Shown: positions 20,840 to 32,590 of the stretch, piece after piece
Layout of the letters: every line of letters starts with the position of its first letter
How positions within the stretch are numbered: the stretch's first letter is position 1
NCBI GenBank assembly: GCA_946122785.1
Contig: CAMGYJ010000006.1
Location: 49,682,066-49,746,065, forward strand
Length of the DNA: 64,000 nt
DNA from: Linum tenue
Lineage: Eukaryota > Streptophyta > Magnoliopsida > Malpighiales > Linaceae
Direction of reading: 5' to 3'
The notes under the pieces: model-generated
What the model saw: only the letters and a program-made list of their open reading frames with translations
Database searches by the model: none
Told to the model about the DNA's origin: nothing
Position numbers and translations under genes: made by a program

Positions 20840-21699
20840 ATATAAGGAATTACAATCTATCCAATATCCATAACCATATGCTTTGTCTATTGTATTAACC
20901 ATTACTAAAACTTATATAATGCATTTTACTAATAATCCGCCCGCGCTCTGCTGCGGGATACGTTTGACTTGTGTAATCTTTAGTTGTCGTAACGCAAAAC
21001 CGACGCAGAGTCGAGGAGAGCGTACACATAGAAACATATATAGTGTTCAACGAAAAGCTGTGATGAACTATAGGACATGTATAATAGAGAATGAAAAAAT
21101 GGACATCAACCTAGAGTCCAAAGTTAATCCTAAAGTCTAGTAGTTGTCCAAAATGTTTGGTTTAGTAAATAGACAGGCCCATTTAATTTTTTACCCATAA
21201 TGTTTTGGTTTGTTGTGCACATGGAAATAAATGAGGGAATCACCAAAGTTTGGTTTGGTTAGTTGCTGGAAGTATAAATAATTTTGTATATTAGGTGTAT
21301 CATTAATTGGTTTCACTGGTTAGCAGCGTTGAAAACAAACGAAATAAGCTAAATTGTTTAACCAAATCAAACCAATTATCTAAATTAACCGAATGCTACT
21401 GGTTAATATGGTTACCATAGTAACCAATCTGTTTGAACACCCCTAGATGCCACAGCTCAGCATATACACAGGCGAACAGTAATCCGGAATCCATGATTAC
21501 TTACTAAAATTAGAGATGGCTAAAATTTCGTAAGGAACAGAAAACCAATTAAGAGCTAACTTGCGCTATTAATAAATTAATTAATTAGTAACTTAAGCTC
21601 TGTAGTTTACCGGAAAAATGAAGTCAGTGTAGGTTTAATCGATAATTTGGAGTGGCCAGGAACATGAGTGCATCGTTAGCACATAGAAACCAATTATCT

Positions 21700-21926
21700 A
21701 AAAAGCAACCTGGTTGACTTTTGGATGGACCTCCTCTATATAGGGATGGAGCCTCCAAAGTCAACCCGGGGTGTTTTTTCTAGTTCGTATGGATTGTCAG
21801 TCTAGTTTGTCATTTTTGTCCACCATGTTCGTACTGTTTGTATGTCTAAAAAACACCCGGGTTGACTTTGGGAAGGAGCCCCTCTATATAGGGATGGAGC
21901 CTCCAAAGTCAACCCGGGTGTTTTTT
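21700..21926. repeat. Two hairpins, block B copy
   Basis: Hairpin 1 at 21,700-21,779 and the perfect 24-bp-arm hairpin 2 at 21,848-21,926 match 3,426-3,651, apart from an extra G in the first. They now lie about 220 bp upstream of the protease TATA box, because the following 660 bp of block A are absent here. Confidence 0.75.
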
Positions 21927-22145
21927 CGTTTTGTATGGTTTGTATTGTTTGTCAGTCTAGTTTGTATTGTTTGTCATGTGTGAACTCAACTCTTATTATA
22001 TATGAAGGTAATATTTTGTCATGTGCGGCCTTTAATTTTGTCAGGGGGAAATGAGTGTGACAAACAAGGCATCAATCAATTAATGAAAAAAGAATATATG
22101 TAAATAATGACAAGAAGCATAATATAATTGATTTGAAGAAGACAC

Positions 22146-22153
22146 TATATATA
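22146..22153 (+). promoter_or_regulatory. TATA box of aspartic protease gene, copy B
   Basis: Identical to copy A. Only about 170 bp upstream of it are shared with copies A and D; beyond 21,974 the upstream DNA is the minisatellite and hairpins. Confidence 0.65.
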
Positions 22154-22213
22154 GAATGCATTTGTGATCCATTAATTCCACTCATCAATCATCTCTCAAT
22201 CTTGACATACATC

Positions 22214-23563
22214 ATGGAGCCAAAACCAACCATGTCTTTCCCGATCACACTTGCACTAGCTACGTTTTGTTGTATAATTATGTCCGCATTTGTGGATGCG
22301 CAGAGCGGTGGATTTAGTATCAATCTGGTCCATCGCGATTCCGAAGGTTCGCCTTTCTATAATCCCAAGGAAACGCCAGCTCGGCGCGTTGGGAATGCGG
22401 GTAGGCGATCGATTGGGCGAGTGCATCGTTTCAGTCACATGCTTCACCTTAACAGTTCGAGGTCTATTTCGGACCCTTCGGATCCTGATGCTCGGTTGAC
22501 GGCCAACAATGGGGAATACCTGGTGAACATCTCCCTTGGTACGCCACCATTTCCGATCGTTGCGATTGCTGACACTGGCAGCGACATTATATGGACACAA
22601 TGTAAGCCTTGCACCGATTGCTACAAGCAGGATGCGCCCTTATTTGACCCCAAGTCGTCGAGTAGTTATAGAACAGTGTCATGTTCATCCAACGCTTGTA
22701 ATTCGCTCCAGAGTGAAGGAAGCTCTTGCTCCTCCGACGGCAGTGTTTGCGAGTACCAGGTGAGTTATGGGGACCAATCTCACACCCAAGGAGATGTAGC
22801 AGCTGAAACACTGACTTTGGAGTCCAAGACTGGCAACCCTGTGGCCCTTCCGAAAACTGTGATTGGCTGCGGGCATGACAATGCAGGAACATTTAGCCCC
22901 AAAGGCTCTGGCATCGTTGGTCTTGGAGGAGGACCTGCATCCCTTGTCAGCCAACTCGGTTCATCCATTGGCGGGAAATTCTCCTACTGCATGGTCCCGT
23001 ACGCAGCTGCCAAGCCGACCAGTACGATGAACTTCGGCACCAACGCCGTGGTTTCAGGAAATGGTGTCCTTTCCACCCCCTTGATTTCGGATCCATCCCA
23101 ACCCACATTTTACTTCCTTCAACTTGAAGCCGTTAGCGTTGGGAGCAAAAAGATTGCCTTCCAAGGCTCCTCCATTGGAGGCTCTGGCAACATTATCATT
23201 GATTCAGGGACGACTTTGACCCTTGTGCCTACTGATTTCTTCTCCCAGCTCTCTGATGCCGTCGAGACTCAGGTCACCGGCGGCACCAAAACCAGCGACC
23301 CCGAAGGCTTTTTCAGCCTCTGCTACGTGCCAGACTCCAGTCTCAAACTTCCTCCCGTCACTGCGCATTTCAAGGGAGCCGATGTGGTGCTCACTTCCGA
23401 CAACATTTTCATCCAGGTCAACGATAAAGTGGTTTGTTTGGCTTTCTACGCCAACGACCAACTCAGCATCTATGGAAACGTTGCTCAACAAAACTTTCTC
23501 ATTGGATATGACCTTCCAAAGCAAACTCTATCTTTCAAGCCTACAGATTGCACAAACACCTAA
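22214..23563 (+). CDS. CDR1-like apoplastic aspartic protease, copy B
   Basis: 449 codons, intronless, with signal peptide, D120 in DTGSD and D330 in DSGTT as in copy A. The only coding difference I found is A to G at 22,494, giving Arg instead of Gln at residue 94, in the propeptide/mature boundary region before the first catalytic motif and away from the active site. The 3' flank has a longer C run after the stop. Expression may differ from the other copies because its upstream region has been rearranged. Confidence 0.93.
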   Translation: MEPKPTMSFPITLALATFCCIIMSAFVDAQSGGFSINLVHRDSEGSPFYNPKETPARRVGNAGRRSIGRVHRFSHMLHLNSSRSISDPSDPDARLTANNGEYLVNISLGTPPFPIVAIADTGSDIIWTQCKPCTDCYKQDAPLFDPKSSSSYRTVSCSSNACNSLQSEGSSCSSDGSVCEYQVSYGDQSHTQGDVAAETLTLESKTGNPVALPKTVIGCGHDNAGTFSPKGSGIVGLGGGPASLVSQLGSSIGGKFSYCMVPYAAAKPTSTMNFGTNAVVSGNGVLSTPLISDPSQPTFYFLQLEAVSVGSKKIAFQGSSIGGSGNIIIDSGTTLTLVPTDFFSQLSDAVETQVTGGTKTSDPEGFFSLCYVPDSSLKLPPVTAHFKGADVVLTSDNIFIQVNDKVVCLAFYANDQLSIYGNVAQQNFLIGYDLPKQTLSFKPTDCTNT

Positions 23564-23728
23564 ACCCCCCCCCAATTCTCCATTACCACATTCATATGTG
23601 TGTTTATCAATAAGCTAGTGTGTGTAAATGAAATTAAAACAACGTGATTGTTAATCTATGTGCAATTAATAATATATACATGTGTTTATCAATAACTGTA
23701 CGCAACGTGGATGAACAATTCCTTTCCT

Positions 23729-23734
23729 AATAAA
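23729..23734 (+). terminator. Poly(A) signal of protease copy B
   Basis: AATAAA at the position equivalent to 6,107 in block A. Confidence 0.5.
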
Positions 23735-23963
23735 ATTCTTAATTTCTTTTTCGTTGGGATCATTTTTTGTTTTTCTTTGTCCGACTTAGCTTCTTCTTAC
23801 CAACCCAATATATTTCAGTGTTTCTTAACCAGGATTATTAACATCACCGATTAAAATTATCCCAACAACTACAAAGAGAAAAACGGATTTTTGCAGCCAA
23901 ACAAATTGGTTCCTAAAAGATCAAAGTTGGTTATTAATATTTAGGCAAGTTGGCCCCTATTCA

Positions 23964-24252
23964 TGTTAGACGATCATTATTAAGCAGCCCATGTATTTTG
24001 TATCTATCATTATGTTTAGTGGACTTGAACCATAGTGAGCCCACGTGAGTCTTGCATGGTAATGCAGACTTACCCTAGCCCGCATATGATTGATGACATG
24101 GGATAGATTAGGTTTGTTGATTGTATATATATGGTGTGATAGAGGATCGGCAGCCTTTGAGCTGAATAAGAGCATAAGAACGCTTTGTGTCGTGGATTAG
24201 TCCTGACCTTCAAAACGCCAGGGATACCGCATTAATTTGGTGTCGTTTATTT
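23964..24252 (+). mobile_element. Ty1-copia solo LTR, block B
   Basis: Starts TGTTAGACGATC after ATTCA and matches 6,342-6,631. It keeps the canonical TGTTA start that block A has as TGTCA. Confidence 0.7.
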
Positions 24253-25022
24253 CTGTCGTGAATTGGTGTTTGTTTGTGAATATTCATGAGGCTTCTCAGT
24301 TGGTGATTCCACGAGTGAGGGACGGGTAGGTGGCTCATAAGGTTAGTCGAGATCTTCTTGAGGATGTCTTGCGGCCCTTTACTTTGTTCAGTTTTTCTTG
24401 TAATTTTGCTCTTTGTATGTCTTTCCTTCTCCCCTACATAGGTTGATCACCCAATGTACTATGGGTTTAAATCCTAAAATCGTAATTATATGGCTATTAT
24501 GTAATGTATGGATATTTTAGGGTTTTTATGAATGAATGTGTTTATCTAATTGATTTCATTGTTTTTAGATAATGATGGAGCCTAAGTATCATAGGAAATA
24601 GTGACCCTTGGAATACGATCGAACCAATTTACAAAATTACTAACTTTGTTATACTTGGCCTTGTTAGGATTGACTAGAGAGTGCGCTTCGACCTATAAAT
24701 TTAAAGCATGCACCCAGAAGAAAACCTCTACCAATCGAATCTTATCATTGTCTTTGATTGGAGTCAAGGAGAATTTTTCTGATCATTAGAAGCGAAACTC
24801 ACCGTTCTCCCAGTTTGAAAAAATAAACCTAAAAAATGGCTTATGATCGCCACATTGGAACACCAATTATTTTTGTGCTACTCCAAGTGAGTTCCTTGCT
24901 TGTTGTTTTGGGTCTTGATGTTTAAAGAACGTACATGATGATCCTCTATGATAGCTTATTCTGAAAATATCTAAACAATTTCCAAAAGATATCAAGTGTA
25001 AAACACTATTTGAAATTAATTG
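24253..25022. other. Spacer between LTR and LINE, block B
   Basis: Equivalent to 6,632-7,930 without the 530-bp insertion: TTGATTGGAGTCAAGGAG occurs once (24,755-24,772). No gene. Confidence 0.5.
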
Positions 25023-25142
25023 TAGAACACCTCTGATGCCACTCTATCTGATGGAGTTGCGGATCAGTTTGAGATCCGGTCTCGGGGTCCTCGTTCGTCC
25101 GAATCGGCCCACCAACCAATCCTGTCCGGCCGGGTTAGATAG

Positions 25143-25406
25143 GTGGTCCAAGCCTTTGAAGCTGGAAATGAGGTTGTTGATGGGGTTGGTGGAGAGGGTG
25201 AGCTGGCTAATGCGATCGAGATATCTGCTCAGATTGACGAATATGGCTCGAATACTCCGGTGATGGGGATGGGAGGGCGGAAGCGTTCTTGGGAGGATAT
25301 TACGGGTGAAGTTGAAGAAAACCCCGCAGTGAAGAAGCCGTTTGTGGAAGAAGTCGAGGACGAAGCGCTGAAATCGGTGGAGGAAGCCAGCCGGAAATGG
25401 CCCTAG
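25143..25406 (+). pseudogene. LINE ORF1 C-terminal remnant, copy B
   Basis: Acidic ORF1 tail ending at TAG 25,404-25,406. The spacing to the ORF2 ATG (25,415) is 8 bp, the close ORF1-ORF2 arrangement of plant L1 elements. A TAG upstream at 25,140 separates it from the preceding ORF1 frame. Confidence 0.55.
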
Positions 25407-25414
25407 GGAGATAA

Positions 25415-26813
25415 ATGAAGATTTTGGCGTGGAATGTGAGAGGAATTAGACCCTCCCTCACATTCCAAACTGATGTAGGTCTGGTGCGGTCGAATAAGCC
25501 GGATCTTTTTTTCTTTTCGGAAACTCGATCCCGTAGACGTGTCGTCTCCCGTCGTTTGCGGGGACTAGGTTTTCAAATTTCCCATTGTTATTTTGTGGAT
25601 GCTATTAAAGCATCTGGTGGTGTAGTTGTAGCTTGGTCCCTAGAAGTAGATGCTTCGGTGTTTTTTCAGTCGGATTTTGCCATATGTACTCGTATTAATG
25701 AAGGTGATCTTTCGTACGTGGTGGTTTGCGTTTACATGAGTTGTGTCGAGTCCCTAAGAGCATCCCAGCTCGCCAATCTTTGGCAGGTTTGTGAGGGTAT
25801 TAAAGTTCCATTTGTGGTCATTGGCGATTATAACTCAACCCTGCACGCAGGTGAAAAAGATGGGGGAACACGTGGTCCGTGAGTCAATCGATTGCTCTTC
25901 ACTCTTTTATCCATGATCTGGGCCTTCACGACCCAAGGTACCAGGGTGACCAGTTCATGTGGACAAATAAACGAATGGGCCAAGCCTGTATTCGTGAGAG
26001 GCTGGATCGTGCCCTCTGTTCTCAGTCGTGGATTGATCAGTACCCGGAGACTATTGTCAAACATTTTACGGACCAGGGGTCTGATCATAGGGCCTTGCTT
26101 TTGTCTGATAAGTCCTACCCCCGGCTCTGTTGCCCTCTATTTCGATTTGACGCGCGTTGGGCAGATAATCCCCATGTAAGGGCTATGGTTGGCTATGTCT
26201 AGCGTGAAGAGGTGGAGGGTTCCCCAATGTTTAAACTCTGGACCCATTTGAAACAGCTTTGGCATTTACTGTATGATTGGAGTAGAGCAAGAACGACTAA
26301 TTCCCTACGGAATATAAAAACTCTCCAGACTGAGATAGATCGCATAAAGCAGGTTTCTCCAATTAATTGAGAGGAAGTACGGGTGCTGGAGGGTGAGCTG
26401 AGTCGGCAATGGGAAGCGGAAGAACTCTACTGGAAGCAGAAGTCTAGGGTTCGCTGGTTATGAAGGGTCATCAAAATACTTCCTATTTTCATAAGGTCAC
26501 TCGAGCCAGGCGGAAGAGGAATTTTGTGGAGGGACTGAGGAATGAGGAAGGGGATTGGATTAAGGAGGAGAAGGGGAACGCGGAGATGGACACAGATTTT
26601 TATCAGAACCTTTTCACTTCGGAATCTCAAATTCCTGATATGAGGGCCAGCTCACCGCACTGGTCCTCCCGGGGGACGTTAGACGTACGGTCTTCTCATT
26701 GGGTTCTAAGCAGGCTCCTGGGTCGGATGGCTTCACGGGAAAGTTTTTTAAGTCTTTTTGGGATATTGTGGGTGAGTCTGTGGTGGAGGCTGTTTGCTCC
26801 TTTTTCAAACTAA
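25415..26813 (+). pseudogene. LINE ORF2 endonuclease and RT start, copy B
   Basis: Here the ORF2 start is intact: ATG 25,415, MKILAWNVRGIRPS, the standard first strand of the LINE endonuclease. The frame holds to 25,882 (VVIGDYNSTL, then the one-G frameshift) and goes on in the next frame to a TAG at 26,200. Further stops (TGA at 26,368 and 26,461) and frameshifts follow. RT words KQAPGSDGFTGKFFK and LRPISLCQFVYKV (with F for L) are still legible. Confidence 0.8.
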
Positions 26814-26928
26814 TAGACTCCTGCGCAGCTTTAACCATACTTGTCTCACCCTGATCCCTAAAGTTGATAATGTGGAGACCATCCGTCAATTCCGGCCAAT
26901 TAGTCTATGCCAGTTTGTGTATAAGGTG

Positions 26929-27480
26929 AGTTCACACATGAATGAATGTGATTATAGGGCTATTATGTAATGTATGGATATTTTAAGATTTTTATGAATG
27001 AATGTGATTATCTAGTTGATTTTATTGTTTTTAGATGATGACCGAGTCTATGAAGCCTATGAATACGATCAAGCCACTTTACAAAATTCCTAACTTGGTT
27101 ATACTTGGCTTTGTTAGTATTGATTAGAAAGTGCGCTTCGACCTATTAATTTAAAGCATGCACCCATAAGAAAACCTTTACCATTCGAATATTATCATTG
27201 TGTTTGATTGGAGTCAAAGAGAATTTTTCCGATTGTTGGAAGCGAAACTCACCCTTCTCCCAGTTTGAAAAAATAAACCTAAAAAATGCCTTATGATCGC
27301 CACATTGTAACACCAATTATTTTTGCGCTACTCCAGGAGAGTTTCTTGCTTGTTGTTTTGGGTGTTGATGTTTAAAGAACGTACATGATGATCCTCTATG
27401 ATAGCTTAGTCCAAAAATATATAAACAATATCCAAACATATCAAGTGTAAAAACACTATCGGTAATACTAATTAAAGTTT
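26929..27480. repeat. Second copy of pre-LINE spacer
   Basis: Relative of 6,870-7,140 plus 7,680-7,900, more diverged than the A/B pair. It ends ACTAATTAAAG at 27,480, where the minus-strand LINE tail begins; the uninterrupted continuation is at 34,660-34,770. Confidence 0.6.
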
Positions 27481-27509
27481 TTTTTTATGAAACCCCCGAT
27501 TTTATTAAA

Positions 27510-27788
27510 TTACGAAGACATCGAAGCATTACAATCCGCATTCAATTGCGGTAAGATAAAAATGGGAGGCCTGTCTTCCCACAACTCTTGGGAGTCCCAA
27601 TTACAAGCTCTGTGGGCTACTTGATGGGCTGCACTATTACAGCCTCTTTTTGCCAAACACCACTTGACCTGGCCCAAACTCTGGGCTTTAGCCCTTATCT
27701 CCTCACATAGGCCTCCCTCCTCTATCAACGACGAGATCTCTCTCCTGATCTTTGAGACCGCTTCCAAACAGTCAGACTCTATCTCCAC
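27510..27788 (-). pseudogene. LINE RNase H domain, C-terminal part
   Basis: The frame reads EIESDCLEAVSKI (the E-x-D-S/C catalytic neighbourhood) and CLAKRGCNSAAHQVAHRAC, the typical end of the RNase H domain of plant LINEs (RxxNxxAHxxA). Its N-terminal part upstream is broken by frameshift near 27,800. Confidence 0.75.
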
Positions 27789-27840
27789 CTTTCCCCTTTC
27801 TCGAATAGGGGCCTAAAATCTGTGGGAGCCTAGACCCTCC

Positions 27841-28581
27841 TCACCCATGAGCATTCCCTAAATATGTGTTTTGCATCTCCACTAGGTTACAGAAGGGGCA
27901 CTCCACTGCTGCTTCCTTTTTCCTGGATTCAATGTTCTTCCCCGTTGGTAGGATGTTCTGCAAAAAGCGCCATAGGAACATTTTGAACTTTGGTGGTATC
28001 GGCAACTTCCAAATCTTATTCCAATTCACAAGATCGTAGCATTCCTCCTGGTCAGAGTCCATATCCTCCTCTTTCTGTTTTTGTCTCCAGGCCCAGTAGC
28101 CAGATCTAGCTGTGTAGATGCCATTTTTCTCATAACACCACACCTGTTTATCTTGTTGAGGGGTCCTTGGCAGTGGGATTTCCAGGATTCTAGCTCGGTC
28201 TGTGGGATTGAAATTTTGTTGAAGCTCATTCATTCGCCATTGTTGTTTTGTATGATCAATCAGCGAGGATACCTTTGCCAGGAGGCCTAAACGCGATACT
28301 GGCGAAGTAACTAAATAGTTAACCTCAGCCGCATCCGGGATCCATTTAGTACCATTCCCTATCCTCCAACGAATACCATTTCTCACCAGTTCCTGGGCTG
28401 CCATCAAACTTCTCCACACATAGCTTGGATTGTACCCAACTCTAGCATGTAGGATGTCAGTACTAGGGTAATACTTGGGTTTTAGCACTCGGGCTACTAC
28501 GGAATCCGGATTTTGTATAAGATTCCAGATTTGCTTCCCTAGTAAGGCGAGGTTAAAAACCTTGAGTTCCCTGAATCCCAA
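27841..28581 (-). pseudogene. LINE RT C-terminus and zf-RVT domain
   Basis: Begins GFRELKVFNLALLGKQIWN, the conserved region after the RT core, and contains WKIWKLPIPPKFKMFLWR-like sequence followed by Cys residues (CPFCNLVEMQ) of the zf-RVT domain. The frame is lost at NAHG, where related proteins continue with an H-x-x-x-x-C motif. Confidence 0.8.
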
Positions 28582-28650
28582 CCCTCCTACTTCTCTTGGC
28601 TCGCACAGCTTATCCCAAGCTTTCCAAGGTATCCTCTTCTCTTCCTTCTT

Positions 28651-29865
28651 CTATCCCCACCCAAAGTTGAGAATAGCACTCTTAAGCTCATCAAGCACCA
28701 CATCAGGAACAAGGAACACAGACATTGTGTATGTTGCTTGTGCCTGAGCAACTGCCTTTATAAGTACCTCTTTTGCTGCATTCGAAAGAGTCTGACTCTT
28801 CAATAGTTTTATCTTCTTTCTAACCTTGTCCACTAACACCCCAAAATTCGACTTCTTTTCTCTTCCAATAATGGTAGTCATACCAAGGTATTTTGTATGT
28901 TCTTCCACTTCCTTCATCCCTAGTATCTCTGCAAGTCTTGCTCGTTGACTAGCTTCCACATTCGGGCTGAACTTGAGGTCTGACTTCTGTAGATTGACCA
29001 TCTGGCCCGATTCCTTTTCATAGAGCTTGAGGATATCTCTAAGTTGCTCACATTCTGTTGAACTTGCTCTTGTAAAGAAGATTCTGTCATCTGCAAATAG
29101 TAGGTGCGATATTAATGCCCCTCTTCTGGACACTTGGAAACCATGGAGTCTACCTTCCTCAATTGCTTTTTTGGTTAAAGCCGATAGGCCTTCTACGCAT
29201 AACAAGAATAGGTAGGGAGAGATTGGGTCTCCCTGCCTAAGTCCCCGCTTTGGTTCAAAAACCTCTCATTGATGGCCATTTACCAGCACAGAGAAAGAGA
29301 GTGTGGTAATGCAGGTCATCATCAAATTTACCCATCTCCTGTCAAATCCCAGCCTTATCATCATTGCCTCAAGGAAACCCCAATGGACTCGATCATATGC
29401 CTTCGAGATATCCAGTTTTGCTGCCATAAAGCCTCTCTTAATCTTCTTTTTAGTCTTCATTGTATTGAAGCATTCAAATTCTATCATTACATTATCCGTT
29501 ATGTACCTGCCCGGCACAAACGCACTCTGATTCTCCTCGATCACCTTGTTCAATATCCTTTTCAGTATGTTAGCCAGGACTTCAGACATTATCTTGTATA
29601 CGACCTTGCACAGGCTGATTGGTCGATACTCTATAGGTGTTTCTGGCTTCTTAGTTTTAGGAATCAACGCAATCAGAGTGTGGTTCAACTCTTTTGGGAA
29701 AGCACCTCTCTCTAAGTACCCTATCAGCTCCAATGTTACATCAGGACCCACAATTTCCCATTTCTTTTTGAGGAACAGAACAGGCATCCCATCTGCTCCT
29801 GGAGCCTTCACAGTCCCCATGAATTTGAGGGCGTTCCAGACTTCTTCCTCTGTGAATGGTAACAA
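28651..29865 (-). pseudogene. LINE reverse transcriptase
   Basis: One frame with a single TGA (29,264) between two open parts. Motifs in order: KAPGADGMPVLFLKKKW, TLIALIPKTKKPETPIEYRP, NQSAFVPGRYITDN, AAKLDISKAYDRVHW, LRQGDPISPYLFLL and SHLLFADDRIFF (the catalytic A/F-A-D-D box). A TAG at about 28,651 (after NFGWG) interrupts the link to the zf-RVT part. All key catalytic residues are present. Confidence 0.88.
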
Positions 29866-30010
29866 CAGTTAGGCATTCATGGAAGCTGTTACCTTTGGTT
29901 GAACCATAGATAGTATTGTACTAGTATGTACCTCTTCCTCTTGTGAGAATAACTCCTTATAGTGTTTGACCAGGCAATTAGTAACTTCTTCCTGTCCCAC
30001 AAAATTCTTC

Positions 30011-30871
30011 TCAGTTTTTTTCCGCCTCTCTTTTAAAGTTCCTTTCCATTAGTGTTGCATGATCCCCTGTCCCCCACCCCTTCTCCACTATACTTTTACA
30101 TTCCTCATGTCTTTGCCAGTAAGGTTCGTATCTAAATGACCATCCCCATCTGATCTCCTCATCTTCTGGATTCAGCTGTAGCAATATTTGTATGTTGTCT
30201 GACATGTAACGATTGAGATGGTAGGCTCTCGCTAGCGGCAACTCTTCTCTCCATTCTTTATTACTAACAACCCTATCCAGTCTCTCCTCCGTGTATGCAT
30301 CCCCATCTCTATTATTCTCCCAAGTGAAACAACTACCATAGAACCCCATATCCTCTAGCTCACAGTCCTTTAAGGCTCTTCTGAAATCTTCCATCTCCTT
30401 CACATTTGGACTGCACCTACCACTTTTCTCAATGTAGTCCATTATCAAATTAAAATCACCCATCACACACCACGGTTTCTGAACCAAATTATGAAGCCAC
30501 CTTAGTAGCTCGCAAGTTTAGTGTTTGATTCTGCCTTCTGGCCACCCATAGATTCCTGTAAGTCTCCATGAGTCCCTACTGTTCCCAATGCGGACCTCAA
30601 AATCCATGTAGTTACTAGAGCTTCCTTTTAGGGTCATCTCTAGTCCCTGTCTCCACATCATCAGCAGCCCCCCTAATCTGTTTCTTCCTGCTGCCACTCC
30701 CTTCCCGCCTTCATATCCAAATTCTTTTTGCTTTTCTTCCCATTCACCATCATACATGTGTGTTTCCATTAGAAACACTATCTTGGGGTTCTTTTGACGC
30801 AAGAGCGTCTTCACCTTCCCAACTGCCAGGGCATTCCCCAGTCCCTGGGAGTTGTAGCTCATAAGATTCAT
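30011..30871 (-). pseudogene. LINE endonuclease
   Basis: The domain starts MNLMSYNSQGLGNALAVGKV with the N of the active site, then FLMETHMYDG (catalytic E), GIYGWPEG, one TAA at about 30,515, CVMGDFNLIMDYIEKSG (GDFN), and FTWENNRDGD further on. The SDH box near the end reads MSDNIQILL, so the catalytic His is replaced. A frameshift separates it from the RT. Confidence 0.85.
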
Positions 30872-31561
30872 TGAGCTTGGCGGCCCTGAACCTTGTCAGT
30901 GACCGCCACTCCGCCATCAAATAGTTGTTTGTTCTGGTTACCTTATGATGCAATTCCTTCTTGTTCTCCTTGCTGTTTGACACTTTGTCCCATCCTAGCT
31001 GCCCTCTCTGCCATGAGTAGCTCCGGGTCTGTTGTGAATTTCAGCGTCATTGCTTTCTTCATGGTGGCTTCTGTGCTAGACTCTTTGGCCACCACCCTCT
31101 GTATCTCATCTGCCCCTCTTTTTTGTTGAGTCACCTGTACCCCAGCCTTATCTCTTTGGGTGTTTTGTTCCTGACGCCTCCAGACCCTTCATGTAGGTCT
31201 TTTGTTTTGAGAAGGATTTCCACTTCCCACATCAAACTTTGGTAAAGCTCCCTCTTGGAGATTGACCGCCAGTTTTACAGGGGTCCTATGTGCTTCATTT
31301 TCTGTCAGTAATGGGCTTTGTCCCAATTTGTTGGTCGACTTCCATGCTCTTTACCTCTTCCCGACCTGAATGCGTTTCCTTGTTCCTTCCTACTTCTCCT
31401 CCTATCTGCTCTGTCATTATGCCTTCCTTCTCCTCAGGCACCGCTTTAACTTGGTTTGAACTTGAGCCAGTACTATCCAGTTCAAATTTTAGTCCAAGTT
31501 ACTCCCACATCTCAGCATCTTCTTTCCTAGCTGCTCGTGAAAGCCAGCTTCTGGGTCCTGG

Positions 31562-32368
31562 TCAATCCGTCCTCATCTCCATTCCAAAAGGATCATTTGG
31601 TAATTGGGACGGTGATGGACACCTAATCTTGGGGTGGCCAATACGGCCACATGAGTAACAGAACAATGGTAGTTTCTCGTACTTCACCATATACTCTTCT
31701 AACCGTCCCTTGATGTTGAGTTTTATTTTCTTCTTCAAAGGGTTATTAATCGATAGACTAATCCTGATCCGCATGTGTTCCTTCCACAGATATCCTGTGT
31801 CACCAAACCACACCAGTTCTCCAAAACAAAAAGCAATCTTGCCTGCCATTTGTGGAGTTCGCAGCTCTACTGGAAACCCCCGTATCTTAACCCAGATATC
31901 TATCATGTGTAAGTCCGCCGGGTTTGGCTTCTGTATCTGCCAACACTCCTTGAATACTATGACGTTATTTTCATAATGCCATGGCCCGCCAAAGCTGACC
32001 TTGTTGATCTTATCGTCCACGTCTAGAAACTGGAATGCAAATAACTTATCTTTTAGATCTGTAATCTAGAAACCTTTACGTTGGCGTCCAATGAGCCCCA
32101 ATTTCCTGACTGCCTCCATCCTGACAACGTCCACGTCGAAATATTCCACCTCCAATGTTGGCTTGTCGTCTTCAGCTAGAGTTATCTTCACCAGCTGCTC
32201 CTCGAGTCCTTGGGTTTGGGCTGGTAATCCTCCAGTCTCACCCTTAGGTTGTTGATTGCTCTCTTCTTCTCCCTTCCTGTCCATGATTCTAGACAACTTT
32301 CCTATATAGATCCCATCTCCGGTCGGACCAAACTGGGAAGATCGTGACGTGCCTAACAAGTCCAGCAC
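31562..32368 (-). pseudogene. LINE ORF1: DUF4283 and CCHC zinc knuckle
   Basis: Nucleic-acid-binding ORF1 protein. After an N-terminal charged part (32,368-32,066, ended by TAG) the DUF4283 region reads FGGPWHYENNVIVFKECW and IWVKIRGFPVELRTPQ; the knuckle is LFCYSCGRIGHPKIRC (C-x2-C-x4-H-x4-C). Both halves are in the same frame, so a single stop codon separates them. The protein would coat the LINE RNA. Confidence 0.8.
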
Positions 32369-32590
32369 CCTTTCTTTTCAGAAAACAGATGAGAAAAGTC
32401 CCTCCCACCTATGCGCAACTTCGTCAAATATCACCCCCTTTCAAGAAGCACAAGGAAATATACTCTGTGTGCAAGACAATTCCTCAGAGTCCTCTGTGAA
32501 ATCGAAACCAAACTCGGAAAACCCTAGGGTTTCCGCCGCCTCACAAGCTCTCGCCAACCGAGAGAATTCCCATCTATCGTCCACATATAT

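Larger units (their letters stand above)
16911..26928 (+). repeat. Duplicated block B (copy of block A)
   Basis: About 10 kb collinear with 1-9,795. Differences: an extra 1.23 kb at 17,821-19,050, a different stretch at about 20,314-20,600, loss of about 660 bp just upstream of the protease promoter, no 530-bp insertion, and an intact LINE ORF2 start. The match ends at 26,928 in the LINE reverse transcriptase (FVYKV), where another repeat begins. Confidence 0.85.
25023..26928 (+). mobile_element. LINE copy B (truncated)
   Basis: Collinear with 7,931-9,795: ORF1 tail, endonuclease and the first third of the reverse transcriptase. It stops in RT motif FVYKV and is joined to a second copy of the pre-LINE spacer (26,929 on). 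Confidence 0.85.
27481..32590 (-). mobile_element. Near-complete plant L1-type LINE (minus strand)
   Basis: About 5.1 kb, read right to left: ORF1 with DUF4283 and zinc knuckle, endonuclease, reverse transcriptase, zf-RVT, RNase H, then a short A-run at the 27,482 end. It is a different family from the plus-strand LINEs. Lesions are few: in-frame stops at about 32,064, 30,515, 29,264 and 28,651, plus frameshifts. No target-site duplication was found; compared with 34,660-34,770, about 80 bp of target appear to be missing, suggesting insertion with deletion. Confidence 0.85.
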
